Shown here piece after piece: positions 16,761 to 25,656 of a stretch of 64,000 bases of DNA (positions are counted from its first letter, which is position 1; every line of letters starts with the position of its first letter). The DNA comes from Alphaproteobacteria bacterium (GTDB taxonomy: Bacteria > Pseudomonadota > Alphaproteobacteria > Rhodospirillales > Magnetovibrionaceae), in NCBI GenBank assembly GCA_015231605.1, contig JADGBG010000001.1, forward strand, positions 1-64,000. Direction: 5' to 3'. Made by a program: the position numbers and the translations under genes. Below the pieces are notes generated by a model. The model worked only from the letters and a program-made list of their open reading frames with translations. It did not search any database and was not told the origin of the DNA.

Positions 16761-18941
16761 GTGATCCGTCAATTCGAACTGGTGGAAAGGGTCAAGGCCT
16801 ACGACCCTTCCGCCAACGAGGACTTGATCAACCGGGCCTACGTCTACGCCCTGAAGGCGCACGGCAGCCAGATGCGCGCCTCGGGCGATCCATACTTTCT
16901 TCACCCGCTCGAGGTCGCGGGCATTCTCACCGGTTACCGCCTGGACACGGCCACCATCGTCACCGCGCTGCTGCACGACGTGGTCGAGGACACCGGCGTC
17001 TCGATCGAGGAAATCGGCCAGATTTTCGGCGAAGAGGTGGCGCGCCTGGTGGACGGCGTCACCAAGCTGACCCAGATCGAACTTCAGTCCGATCACGCCA
17101 AACAGGCGGAAAACTTCCGCAAGCTCCTGCTGGCCATGTCGGAGGACATTCGCGTGCTGCTCGTGAAGCTCGCCGACCGCCTGCACAACATGCGCACGCT
17201 GCACTTCATCCAGAAGCCCGAGAAGCGTCGGCGCATCGCCACGGAAACCATGGAAATCTTCTCGCCGCTGGCCGAACGCATCGGCATGCAGGAGATGAAA
17301 AACGAACTGGATGACCTGGCGTTCTCGCAGATCAACGCCGAGGCGCGCGATTCCGTGCTCAAGCGTCTCAACTATTTGCGCGACGAGCGTTCCACCCTGA
17401 TTCCGGGGATCATTACGGAACTTGAGGAAACCCTGTCCCACGGTGGCCTCAGGGCGCAGGTTTCCGGCAGGGAAAAGACGCCGTATTCCATTTGGCGCAA
17501 GATGCAGTTCAAGGACGTGCCGTTCGAGGCCATGTCCGACATCATGGCGTTTCGCATCATCGTCGACCGGATCGAGGACTGCTACATCGCGCTGGGCATC
17601 ATCCACAACGCCTATCCGGTGGTGCCGGGGCGCTTCAAGGACTACATCTCTGTGCCCAAGCCCAACGGATATCAGTCGCTGCACACCGGCGTGATCGGTC
17701 CGCAAAAACATCGCATCGAAATCCAGATCCGCACCACCGACATGCACGACGTGGCGGAAAACGGCGTGGCCGCCCACTGGACCTACAAGGCTGGCGATAG
17801 GGCCGGGAAGCAGACCGAGGGCAAGCAGTACCGGTGGCTGCGCGAACTTCTGGAAATCCTGGAAAACGCCGCCGAACCGGAAGAATTCCTGGAACACACC
17901 AAGCTGGAGATGTTCCAAGACCAGGTATTCTGCTTCACCCCAAAGGGCGATCTCATCAGCCTGCCGCGCGACGCCACGCCGGTGGACTTCGCCTATGCCG
18001 TCCACACCGAGGTCGGGGACCGCTGCGTCGGCTCCAAGATCAACGGACGCATGATGCCGCTGCGCACGCGCCTGAAGAACGGCGACCAGGTGGAGGTCGT
18101 GACGTCCAAGGGCCACACGCCGTCGCCCACCTGGGCGGCCTTCGTCGTCACCGGCAAGGCCCAGGCGCGGATCCGGCGCTTCGTTCGACTCAAGGAACTG
18201 GAACAGTATCGCGAGCTCGGCCGCGCCATGCTGGAACGCGCTTTTTTGGAAGAGGACTATCCGCTTACCGAAAAGGGCCTCAAGGGCATCCTGCGCAAGT
18301 ACCAGGAAGACACCGTCGAAGGCCTGGAGGCCGAGGTGGGCATGGGCCACATTCCCGCCCGCGAGGTCCTGGAAAGCGTCTACCCCACCGCCAAAAAGCA
18401 AAAGGAAAGCATGGCCAGCCGGTTGGGCAAGATCGTGCCCTTGGGCCGGGCGCGCGCCAAGCGCAAGGCCCACGCGCAGGGGGGGCGGTCCGGCATTCCG
18501 ATCCAGGGGCTCATTCCGGGCATGGCCGTGCATTACGCGGGCTGTTGCCATCCGTTGCCGGGCGATCGCATCGTCGGCATCATCACCACCGGCAAGGGCG
18601 TGACCATCCACACCATCGACTGTGACACCCTGCACAAATACGAAGACGAGCCCGACCGCTGGATCGACGTGTCGTGGGACCACGCGGAAACCGACAAGCA
18701 AATCCACGTCAGCCGCGTGAATCTCACGTTGCTGCACGTGCCCGGCGCGTTGGGGGAATTGTCCAACGTCATCGCGCGGGGGGGCGGCAACATCTCCAAC
18801 CTCAAGATCGTTTCCCGTTCCCCGGATTTCTACGAAATGCTGGTCGATGTCGAGGTCAACGACGTCAAGCACCTGTCGGAAATCATCGCCGCGTTGCGCG
18901 CCACGCCGGTGATCAACGCCATCGAACGCGCCCGCGGGTGA
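16761..18941 (+). CDS. rsh: bifunctional (p)ppGpp synthetase/hydrolase (RelA/SpoT homologue)
   Basis: Makes and degrades the stringent-response alarmone. The 726-residue protein has a hydrolase HD domain with intact metal residues (H48, and H72-D73 in LLHDVVEDT), a synthetase domain carrying RFKD at 291-294 (the RXKD class typical of bifunctional enzymes) and NGYQSLHT, then TGS (FCFTPKGDLISLPRDATPVDFAYAVHT), the CC region (VHYAGCCHPLPGD) and a C-terminal ACT domain. Both activities look intact. The GTG start is imposed by the hairpin just upstream and gives the normal family N-terminus. It is followed by a DUF2062 gene and pdxJ. Confidence 0.96.
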   Translation: MIRQFELVERVKAYDPSANEDLINRAYVYALKAHGSQMRASGDPYFLHPLEVAGILTGYRLDTATIVTALLHDVVEDTGVSIEEIGQIFGEEVARLVDGVTKLTQIELQSDHAKQAENFRKLLLAMSEDIRVLLVKLADRLHNMRTLHFIQKPEKRRRIATETMEIFSPLAERIGMQEMKNELDDLAFSQINAEARDSVLKRLNYLRDERSTLIPGIITELEETLSHGGLRAQVSGREKTPYSIWRKMQFKDVPFEAMSDIMAFRIIVDRIEDCYIALGIIHNAYPVVPGRFKDYISVPKPNGYQSLHTGVIGPQKHRIEIQIRTTDMHDVAENGVAAHWTYKAGDRAGKQTEGKQYRWLRELLEILENAAEPEEFLEHTKLEMFQDQVFCFTPKGDLISLPRDATPVDFAYAVHTEVGDRCVGSKINGRMMPLRTRLKNGDQVEVVTSKGHTPSPTWAAFVVTGKAQARIRRFVRLKELEQYRELGRAMLERAFLEEDYPLTEKGLKGILRKYQEDTVEGLEAEVGMGHIPAREVLESVYPTAKKQKESMASRLGKIVPLGRARAKRKAHAQGGRSGIPIQGLIPGMAVHYAGCCHPLPGDRIVGIITTGKGVTIHTIDCDTLHKYEDEPDRWIDVSWDHAETDKQIHVSRVNLTLLHVPGALGELSNVIARGGGNISNLKIVSRSPDFYEMLVDVEVNDVKHLSEIIAALRATPVINAIERARG

Positions 18942-19000
18942 GGAGGGCGGGTTGATGATTTCGCTACGCATCCCCATCGTGCTTGGCGTATAGTCCGGCC

Positions 19001-19606
19001 ATGTTCCAGCGACGCCAGAAACTCTCGCTTCTCCATAGGGTGCGCCAATTTCTCTGGCCCACGGCAGGGTGGGATCGCTCGACCCGCTACGTGTTTCACC
19101 GCGTCGCGCGCATTCCCGGTTCGGCCTATTCCCTGGCGGCCGGGTTCGCGTGCGGGGCGGCCATTTCGTTCACGCCGTTCATCGGGCTGCATTTCGTTCT
19201 GTCGGCGCTTTTGGCCTACATCCTCCGCGCCAACATCGTCGCCAGCGCCATCGGCACCGTGGTCGGCAATCCCTGGACCTTTCCGTTCATCTGGATGGGG
19301 GTGTTCAGACTCGGCAGCATGATCCTCGACACGGAGGGCATGCATGGCGACGACGTCGACTTTTTGAAAGTCCTCACACAGGGCATGGAAGCCATGTATC
19401 GCCTGGATTTCCAATACCTCGTGGAAGTGTCCGGCCCCGTGGTCTGGCCCATGCTCGTGGGGTGCGTGCCCGCCGCCGTGGTGATATGGTTCATCTTTTA
19501 TTTGCCGTTGCAGCCTATGATCTCCAAATATCAGGCCGCGCGCATGCACCGCCGCACCCGTAAAATTCGACACATGCAGAGCACCGTCAGCGATGAGCAC
19601 AACTAA
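19001..19606 (+). CDS. DUF2062 inner-membrane protein
   Basis: A 201-residue protein with two or three hydrophobic segments (AYSLAAGFACGAAISFTPFIGLHF, an internal LSALLAYILRANIVASAIGT, and a C-terminal VWPMLVGCVPAAVVIWFIFYLP). The FTPFIG and NPWTFPFIW motifs identify DUF2062. Function is unknown. The ATG (MFQRRQKL) is preferred over an upstream TTG. The end overlaps pdxJ by 14 nt. Confidence 0.88.
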   Translation: MFQRRQKLSLLHRVRQFLWPTAGWDRSTRYVFHRVARIPGSAYSLAAGFACGAAISFTPFIGLHFVLSALLAYILRANIVASAIGTVVGNPWTFPFIWMGVFRLGSMILDTEGMHGDDVDFLKVLTQGMEAMYRLDFQYLVEVSGPVVWPMLVGCVPAAVVIWFIFYLPLQPMISKYQAARMHRRTRKIRHMQSTVSDEHN

Positions 19607-20348
19607 ACTGCGCCTTGGCGTCAACATCGACCACGTCGCCACCATCCGCAACGCGCGGGGGTGCGGCTACCCCGATCCCATCCGCGCCGCCAAACTTGCC
19701 GCGCGCGCGGGCGCCGACGGCATCACCGCGCATCTGCGCGAAGACCGCCGCCACATCACGGACGAGGACATCCGCCGCCTGGGCCGGGAAATCGATTTGC
19801 CGTTGAACCTGGAAATGGCGGCGACGGACGAAATGCTGGACATCGCGCTACGTCACCGGCCGCACGCGGCCTGCATCGTTCCGGAAAAGCGCGAGGAGCG
19901 CACCACCGAGGGCGGCCTCGACGTCATCGGCGGGTTCCAGCACTTGAAGCCTTTCGTCGCCACTCTGTCGGCGGCCGGCGTGCGGGTGTCCCTGTTCGTG
20001 GAACCCGACCCGGCGGCGTTGGACGCGGCCAGGGCGTTGGGCGCTCCGGTGGTCGAACTGCATACCGGGTCCTATTGCGACGCCGTGGACGGTGACGCGC
20101 GGGAGCGTGAGTTCGCCCGCATCGTCAAGGCCGCCGGACATGCCCAGGTGTTGGGCCTGGAATGTCACGCCGGGCACGGGCTGACTTACGACACGGTGAA
20201 GCCGGTTGCCGCCATCGCCAACATCCGCGAACTCAACATCGGACATTTTCTGGTGGGCGAGGCGATTTTCGTGGGGTTGGAGGACAGCATCCGCGAGATG
20301 CGCCGCCTGATGGACGAGGCCCGCGGGCGCGTGGGCGGGGCGGAGTAA
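19593..20348 (+). CDS. pdxJ: pyridoxine 5'-phosphate synthase
   Basis: Condenses 3-amino-2-oxopropyl phosphate with deoxyxylulose 5-phosphate to pyridoxine phosphate. The 251-residue TIM barrel has LGVNIDHVATIRNARG, GITAHLREDRRHI, LNLEMAATDEM, VELHTGSYCD and LNIGHFLVGEAIF, all family signatures. It starts inside the end of the DUF2062 gene and is followed 6 nt later by acpS. Confidence 0.97.
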   Translation: MSTTKLRLGVNIDHVATIRNARGCGYPDPIRAAKLAARAGADGITAHLREDRRHITDEDIRRLGREIDLPLNLEMAATDEMLDIALRHRPHAACIVPEKREERTTEGGLDVIGGFQHLKPFVATLSAAGVRVSLFVEPDPAALDAARALGAPVVELHTGSYCDAVDGDAREREFARIVKAAGHAQVLGLECHAGHGLTYDTVKPVAAIANIRELNIGHFLVGEAIFVGLEDSIREMRRLMDEARGRVGGAE

Positions 20349-20354
20349 GATTTC

Positions 20355-20777
20355 ATGATTTTGGGCGTCGGCACCGACCTTTGCGACATTCGGCGCATCG
20401 AAAGGACCCTGGACCGGTTCGGCGAGCGCTTCACGGATCGCGTCTACACCGACCATGAACGCCGCCGCGCGGACAAGCGCGGCCCGGCGCGGGCCAACCG
20501 CTACGCCATGTTCTACGCCGCCAAGGAAGCCTGCGCCAAGGCGCTGGGCACCGGATTTCGCGACGGCGTGTTCTGGCGCGACCTCGCCGTTTCCGGACTT
20601 CCCAGCGGCCAGCCGGTCATGACCCTTTCCAACGGGGCGCTGGAAAGGCTACAACACCTCACGCCCGAGGGAATGGAGCCGAAAATCGACATTTCCCTCA
20701 CCGACGAATATCCTCTGGCCCACGCCATGGTCGTGATTTCGGCCATACCCAAGGCGTTAGGCCCAAGACCCAAATGA
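20355..20777 (+). CDS. acpS: holo-[acyl-carrier-protein] synthase
   Basis: Transfers phosphopantetheine from CoA to acyl carrier protein. The 140-residue protein has the N-terminal ILGVGTDLCDIRRIE and the second metal/catalytic motif MFYAAKEACAKALGTG. The length is normal. It lies in the pdxJ-acpS-lepB-rnc-era run found widely in alphaproteobacteria. Confidence 0.96.
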   Translation: MILGVGTDLCDIRRIERTLDRFGERFTDRVYTDHERRRADKRGPARANRYAMFYAAKEACAKALGTGFRDGVFWRDLAVSGLPSGQPVMTLSNGALERLQHLTPEGMEPKIDISLTDEYPLAHAMVVISAIPKALGPRPK

Positions 20778-20793
20778 CGCGAACGGATCCGTA

Positions 20794-21573
20794 ATGCCGG
20801 AAAATCCCCTGGACGACGCCGAAGACACCATCATCGAAACCGTTCCCGCCGAGGAGCAGGAAGGGTTTTGGGATATGCTGCGCACGATCCTCTACGCCGT
20901 CGCCATCGCCATCGGCGTGCGCACCTTTGCCTACGAGCCGTTTTCCATCCCCTCTGGATCGATGATCCCGACGCTGTTGGTGGGCGACTATCTGTTCGTG
21001 TCCAAGATGTCGTATGGCTACAGCCGTCATTCGTTGCCGTTCAGCCTGCCGTTGATTCCCGGCCGCGTGCTGTTCGAAGCGCCCGAACGCGGCGACGTCG
21101 CCGTGTTCAAGCTGCCCAGCGATACCGGCAAGGACTTCATCAAGCGCATCATCGGGCTGCCTGGCGACGTCATCCAGATGCGCGGGGGCATCCTGCACAT
21201 CAACGGCGAGCCGGTGAAACGCGATCGGGTCGAGGATTTCGTCTACCGCGACACCAACGACCTCTATCACAACACGGTCAAGTATCTGGAAACCCTGCCG
21301 AACGGCAAGGTTCACGAGATCATCGAGGAATCGGACGGCCTGTTGCCCGACAACACGCCGCCCTACACGGTGCCCGAGGGGCATTTCTTCGCCATGGGCG
21401 ACAACCGGGACAATTCCTTTGATTCCCGGTTCCCCAACGTCGGCTTCGTGCCGAAGGATAACCTGGTGGGTCGTGCGGAATTCATCTTCTTTTCCAAGGA
21501 CGGTGCGTTCCTCAAGATCTGGGAATGGCCGTGGACGTTGCGCTACTCGCGCTTTTTCAACGGGATCAACTAG
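20794..21573 (+). CDS. lepB: signal peptidase I
   Basis: Membrane serine/lysine protease that removes Sec and Tat signal peptides. The 259-residue protein has one N-terminal transmembrane segment (about 28-47), the nucleophile S56 in SIPSGSMIPTL, the general base K117 in GKDFIKRIIGLPGD, and the box FAMGDNRDNSFDSR. It is part of the lepB-rnc-era cluster; the rnc ATG follows 3 nt after its stop. Confidence 0.97.
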   Translation: MPENPLDDAEDTIIETVPAEEQEGFWDMLRTILYAVAIAIGVRTFAYEPFSIPSGSMIPTLLVGDYLFVSKMSYGYSRHSLPFSLPLIPGRVLFEAPERGDVAVFKLPSDTGKDFIKRIIGLPGDVIQMRGGILHINGEPVKRDRVEDFVYRDTNDLYHNTVKYLETLPNGKVHEIIEESDGLLPDNTPPYTVPEGHFFAMGDNRDNSFDSRFPNVGFVPKDNLVGRAEFIFFSKDGAFLKIWEWPWTLRYSRFFNGIN

Positions 21574-21576
21574 GGC

Positions 21577-22257
21577 ATGGCGCAAGACCTCGCCAAGCTT
21601 CAGGAGATCCTCGGCCACACCTTCGCCGACAGGGTGCTTTTGGAACAGGCCCTGCGCCACGCCTCCACCACGTCCAAACGCACGCACTCCAACGAACGGC
21701 TGGAATTTCTGGGCGATCGGGTGCTGGGGCTGGCGGTCGCGGAGGCGCTCTACCTGGAATTCCCCAAGGAAGAGGAAGGCCCGCTGGCGCGGCGCTACGC
21801 CGGTCTGACGTCCCGCGACACCCTGACCCGCGTCGCCGAAGGGATCGGTCTTCTGGATTTCGCCGAGAAGCAAAGCGCCGACAAGGAAACCCGCGCGCGA
21901 TCCCGCGCCACGCTGGCCGCCGATGCCATGGAGGCGGTTTTGGGCGCGTTCTACCTGGACGCGGGGTTCGAGACGGCGCGGGCGTTCATCCGCGAACATT
22001 GGCGCGCTCTTATCGCCGAAGACCTGCGTCCGCCCAAGGACGCCAAAACCGCGCTCCAGGAATGGGCGCAGGCGCGTGCCCTGGGGTTGCCGTCCTATGA
22101 GGTCGCTGGCCGCGACGGCCCCGACCACGCGCCGCAATTCACGGTTCGCGTGACGGTCCCCGGGCACGGCGCGGGCGAAGGACGTGGCGGTTCGCGCCGC
22201 GCCGCCGAACAAGAAGCCGCCCAGGCCCTTCTGACGACATTGGAGAACGAATCATGA
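21577..22257 (+). CDS. rnc: ribonuclease III
   Basis: Cleaves double-stranded RNA in rRNA maturation and mRNA decay. The 226-residue protein has the nuclease signature NERLEFLGDRVLGL (with E40, E43 and D47), the second acidic site DAMEAVLGAFYLDAG, and a C-terminal dsRNA-binding domain (DAKTALQEWAQARALGLPSYEV to the end). It overlaps era by 4 nt (ATGA). Confidence 0.97.
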   Translation: MAQDLAKLQEILGHTFADRVLLEQALRHASTTSKRTHSNERLEFLGDRVLGLAVAEALYLEFPKEEEGPLARRYAGLTSRDTLTRVAEGIGLLDFAEKQSADKETRARSRATLAADAMEAVLGAFYLDAGFETARAFIREHWRALIAEDLRPPKDAKTALQEWAQARALGLPSYEVAGRDGPDHAPQFTVRVTVPGHGAGEGRGGSRRAAEQEAAQALLTTLENES

Positions 22258-23156
22258 GCCCAGACACCACCCGTTGCGGCTTCGTCGCCGTCCTGGGCGC
22301 GCCCAACGCCGGAAAATCCACCCTGGTGAACCGGTTGGTGGGGGCCAAGGTGTCCATCGTCACCCACAAGGTGCAGACCACCCGCACCCGGGTTTTGGGC
22401 ATCGCCATCCAGGGGGCGGCGCAGCTGGTGTTCATCGATACCCCCGGCATCTTCAAGCCGCGCCGCCGCCTGGACCGGGCCATGGTCGCGGCGGCCTGGG
22501 GCGGGGCGATGGATGCGGACATGAGCGTCCTGGTGGTCGATGCCGTGCGTGGCGTCGATCCCGACACCGCGGCCATCATCGAACGCATGAAGAAAGAAAA
22601 CGTCCGCGCGCACTTGGTTTTGAACAAGATCGACAAGGTCAAGAAGCCGGATTTGTTGGCGCTCACCGCCAAACTGAACGACGAAGGGGTGTTCGACGAC
22701 ACGTTCATGATTTCGGCGCTCAACGGCCAGGGCGTGGACGATTTGCTCGCCTTCCTGGCCGGCCGCATGCCCGAAGGGCCCTGGCACTTCCCCGAAGACC
22801 AGGTTTCCGACATGACCGAACGATTGCTGGCGGCGGAAATCACGCGCGAAAAGCTTTACCTGCAACTGCATCAGGAACTGCCGTACGCCACCACCGTGGA
22901 AACCGAAACCTGGGAGGAGCGGGCGGATGGGTCGATCAAGATCGAACAGGTGATTTTCGTCGAACGCGACGGGCAGAAATCCATCATCCTCGGCAAAGGC
23001 GGCAAGCAGATCAAAAAGATCGGCCAGGACGCCCGGCGCGAGCTGGAAGAAATCCTGGATGCGAAGGTGCATCTGTTCCTGTTCGTCAAGGTGCGGGAAA
23101 AATGGGGCGACGATCCCGAGCGCTATCGCGATTGGGGACTGGATTTCAACGCCTAG
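22254..23156 (+). CDS. era: GTPase Era
   Basis: Ribosome-assembly GTPase that binds 16S rRNA. The 300-residue protein has G1 GAPNAGKST, G3 DTPGIFKP, G4 NKID, and a C-terminal KH domain (AEITREKLYLQLHQELPYATTV, ILGKGGKQIKKIG). In relatives recO normally follows era directly; here 8.8 kb of signalling genes intervene before recO. Confidence 0.97.
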   Translation: MSPDTTRCGFVAVLGAPNAGKSTLVNRLVGAKVSIVTHKVQTTRTRVLGIAIQGAAQLVFIDTPGIFKPRRRLDRAMVAAAWGGAMDADMSVLVVDAVRGVDPDTAAIIERMKKENVRAHLVLNKIDKVKKPDLLALTAKLNDEGVFDDTFMISALNGQGVDDLLAFLAGRMPEGPWHFPEDQVSDMTERLLAAEITREKLYLQLHQELPYATTVETETWEERADGSIKIEQVIFVERDGQKSIILGKGGKQIKKIGQDARRELEEILDAKVHLFLFVKVREKWGDDPERYRDWGLDFNA

Positions 23157-23190
23157 CATCCCAACATATGGAAAGGCGGCCATGCAATGG

Positions 23191-23219
23191 TTGTCGTGTC
23201 CTGGGACAAATGCCAGAAT
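23191..23219 (+). promoter_or_regulatory. candidate promoter of the signalling block
   Basis: TTGTCG (-35) and CAGAAT (-10) are spaced by 17 bases, about 34 nt upstream of the binding-protein start. This would give the block transcription independent of the lepB-rnc-era operon. The -10 is imperfect. Confidence 0.35.
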
Positions 23220-23252
23220 TCAGGGGATCGGCATGCGTTGGGAGGGGAGATC

Positions 23253-24041
23253 ATGCGTCATCTGGGAATACGCGCGGCGTTCATCGTCGGCCTGTCGGCG
23301 CTCATGGTGCTTGGGCTGGGTTCGCGCGCGCGCGCGCAACAGCCTGACGTGGGCCCAACCATCACCATCGCCGCCGCGAATTCGACCTGCGACGCCATCG
23401 CCAGGGTCGGAGAGCTGTTCAAGGCCCGCCACGGTGGGGCGTTCGCGTTCATCTGCAAGGCGTCCGGACGTCTCGCCAAGGGCCTGATCGGATCGTCCAT
23501 CGAGGCCGATGTCTTCATATCCGCCAACCGGAAATGGATGGACACGATGATCGAGGCCGGCCTCATCGACGCCGCCACGGTTTCCAGCCTTTGGGGCAAC
23601 GGTTTGGTGGTGGCCGCCCCCTCGGCACATGCCCAGGCGCTTGGGCGTCTCGACGATCTGGCCGCCCCAGCGGTCCGGCAGATCATGATCGGCGACCCGA
23701 GCACCGCGCCGTTCGGCCGGTATTCCAAGCAGGCTTTGGAAAACGCCGGGGTTTGGGACGCCGTCCGCCCCAAGGTCGTGACGCGCAAACATATCACCTT
23801 GCTGGCGGAAAATCTGGCGGCGGCGGGCCCCGGGACCTACGGGATGCTGTTTTCCACCAACGTGAGCGAGGGGTTGAGCGCCGTCCTGGACGTCCCTGCG
23901 GACCTTCACGAGCCGGCCCGCTATTTTTCCGCGCCCCTCAAGGCGGCCGCCGACAGGACCGACGTTCACGCGTTCGTGCGGTTCATGGCCGAACCCGAAG
24001 CCCTCAAGGCCTTCACCGACCTGGGTTTCAAGACCGACTGA
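23253..24041 (+). CDS. ModA-like periplasmic substrate-binding protein
   Basis: The 262-residue precursor has a Sec signal peptide (cleavage near ARA-QQ, about residue 27). The mature part follows the molybdate-binding ModA pattern: TITIAAANSTCDAIARVGELF, then ASGRLAKGLIGSSIEADVFI, SANRKWMDTM, and GDPSTAPFGRYSKQALENAG. Two cysteines, in NSTC and in FICKASG, sit where ModA has its first ligand loops and could form a disulfide or bind a ligand. No ModB or ModC gene is nearby; the next gene, 3 nt on, is a membrane histidine kinase, so a sensory role is likely. The frame opens 22 codons earlier, but GGGAGGGGAG before this ATG is a far better ribosome site. Confidence 0.85.
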   Translation: MRHLGIRAAFIVGLSALMVLGLGSRARAQQPDVGPTITIAAANSTCDAIARVGELFKARHGGAFAFICKASGRLAKGLIGSSIEADVFISANRKWMDTMIEAGLIDAATVSSLWGNGLVVAAPSAHAQALGRLDDLAAPAVRQIMIGDPSTAPFGRYSKQALENAGVWDAVRPKVVTRKHITLLAENLAAAGPGTYGMLFSTNVSEGLSAVLDVPADLHEPARYFSAPLKAAADRTDVHAFVRFMAEPEALKAFTDLGFKTD

Positions 24042-24044
24042 CGA

Positions 24045-25643
24045 ATGAACGTGATGAACCGTTACAGCAACCTGCCCCTGTTCTGGCAACTGTTGATCCC
24101 CATGGCCCTGGTGACCGTGTTGTGGGTTTTGAGCGCCACCATGGGGGTGCACGGGCTCATGGAAAACCGTTCCCTGATGCACGGGCTGTATAACGACAAT
24201 GTCAAAACCGTGTTTCATCTGGATCGGTTGCGCAACGGCATGTCGGATCATACGGCCAGCTTGTTGCGCCATTTGGCGACGGAACAGTCGGTACAAATGG
24301 AACGGTTTCGCCAGGACATGCGCGACGCCCGCACGTCCGTGGAACAGACCATGTGGGAGTTGAGGGGGGATTTCTCCAAAGACCACACGATCGAGTCCCA
24401 AATCTTCACGCATATCCAGGAGTCCTTGTCGACGTACCTCCAATTGACCGAGGATGCCGTGAAACTGAGCGCCGATTTCGAAAAGGAAGCCGCGTTCGCC
24501 ACCTTCAACGTCGCCATTCAACACCACCTGAACCGCATAGATGGTTCCATCCGGGAGCTCCATGCCCTGGAGGAAAAGGGCATGGAGGACGCCTATGGCC
24601 ATTCCGTCCGTCTGGAGCGCCTGAACGCCTTCATCACGCTGTTCACCAGCCTGGGCGCGGGCGCGTTGTCGGTTTTTATCCTGGGGTGGATCGCGCGGCG
24701 GACGTCGCGGCGCCTCAAGGAGGTCGCGGACTGCGCCGCCGCCATGGGGAACGGCGATCTTCAAGCCCGGCCAAACAGTTCCGACGAAGACGAAATCGGC
24801 GACTTGGGCCGGGGGTTGGCGCTGATGGCCGGCCAGCTGGAAGAAACCATGGCCGAGCTCCAGGGCACCGCGAACCAATTGCGCGTGGCGCGGGACAAGC
24901 TGGCGAACCTGGTCGTCGAGCGCACCACGGAATTGGAGAGCGAAAAAAAGTTCAGCGCGTTGCAAAAAGAGTTCGTGTCCCTGGTCAGTCACGAATTCCG
25001 CACGCCGCTGGCGATCATCGACGGTTCCGCCCAGCGCATCATGCGCAAAAGCGACGCCATGTCCCCCGATCAGTTGATCGAGCGCGGAAAAACCATCCGC
25101 ACGGCGGTGGAACGCATGGTCAATCTGATCGACACCACGCTGTTCGCGGCCCGGCTGGACGAGGGGCGCATAGATCTGCTTCTTACGGACTGCGACTTGA
25201 AGACCCTTTTTCAGCATATCATCGGGCACGTCGGGGAGCTTTCCCCCCTTCACCGCATCACCCTGACCGCCGACGACGGACCGATCGCCATCATGGCCGA
25301 TCCCAAATTGTTGGAGCATGTTCTGACCAACCTTTTGAGCAACGCCATCAAATACGCGCCGAACGATCCGAGGATCGAGGTCGGCCTGCATCGGGACGGG
25401 AAGGGGGCCGTTTTCACCGTCCGGGATTACGGCGTCGGCATTCCCGAAGGCGAGATGCACCGCATGTTCGAACGCTATTTCCGCGCCCGCACCGCCCTGG
25501 GCATCAAGGGCACGGGATTGGGGCTCAGCGTCTGCCGGGAATTCGTCGAAATGCACGGCGGCACGATCTCGGTGGAAAGCGAGGAAGGCAAGGGCGCCTG
25601 TTTCACGGTGCGTTTGCCGGGGGACGGCGTGGCCGGTGACTGA
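24045..25643 (+). CDS. membrane sensor histidine kinase with four-helix periplasmic domain
   Basis: The 532-residue kinase has TM1 (about 12-34), a periplasmic helical domain of about 160 residues (35-194) resembling four-helix-bundle sensors, TM2 (195-217), HAMP (about 218-270), a coiled-coil linker, HisKA with H316 in SHEFRTPLAIID, and an HATPase domain with LLSNAIKYAPND, DYGVGIPEG and GTGLGLSVC. All catalytic boxes are intact. It starts 3 nt after the ModA-like gene, so the binding protein is the probable ligand-loaded input to the periplasmic domain. Its kinase core closely resembles that of the next gene. Confidence 0.9.
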   Translation: MNVMNRYSNLPLFWQLLIPMALVTVLWVLSATMGVHGLMENRSLMHGLYNDNVKTVFHLDRLRNGMSDHTASLLRHLATEQSVQMERFRQDMRDARTSVEQTMWELRGDFSKDHTIESQIFTHIQESLSTYLQLTEDAVKLSADFEKEAAFATFNVAIQHHLNRIDGSIRELHALEEKGMEDAYGHSVRLERLNAFITLFTSLGAGALSVFILGWIARRTSRRLKEVADCAAAMGNGDLQARPNSSDEDEIGDLGRGLALMAGQLEETMAELQGTANQLRVARDKLANLVVERTTELESEKKFSALQKEFVSLVSHEFRTPLAIIDGSAQRIMRKSDAMSPDQLIERGKTIRTAVERMVNLIDTTLFAARLDEGRIDLLLTDCDLKTLFQHIIGHVGELSPLHRITLTADDGPIAIMADPKLLEHVLTNLLSNAIKYAPNDPRIEVGLHRDGKGAVFTVRDYGVGIPEGEMHRMFERYFRARTALGIKGTGLGLSVCREFVEMHGGTISVESEEGKGACFTVRLPGDGVAGD

Positions 25644-25656
25644 ACCAGGGGGGGGC

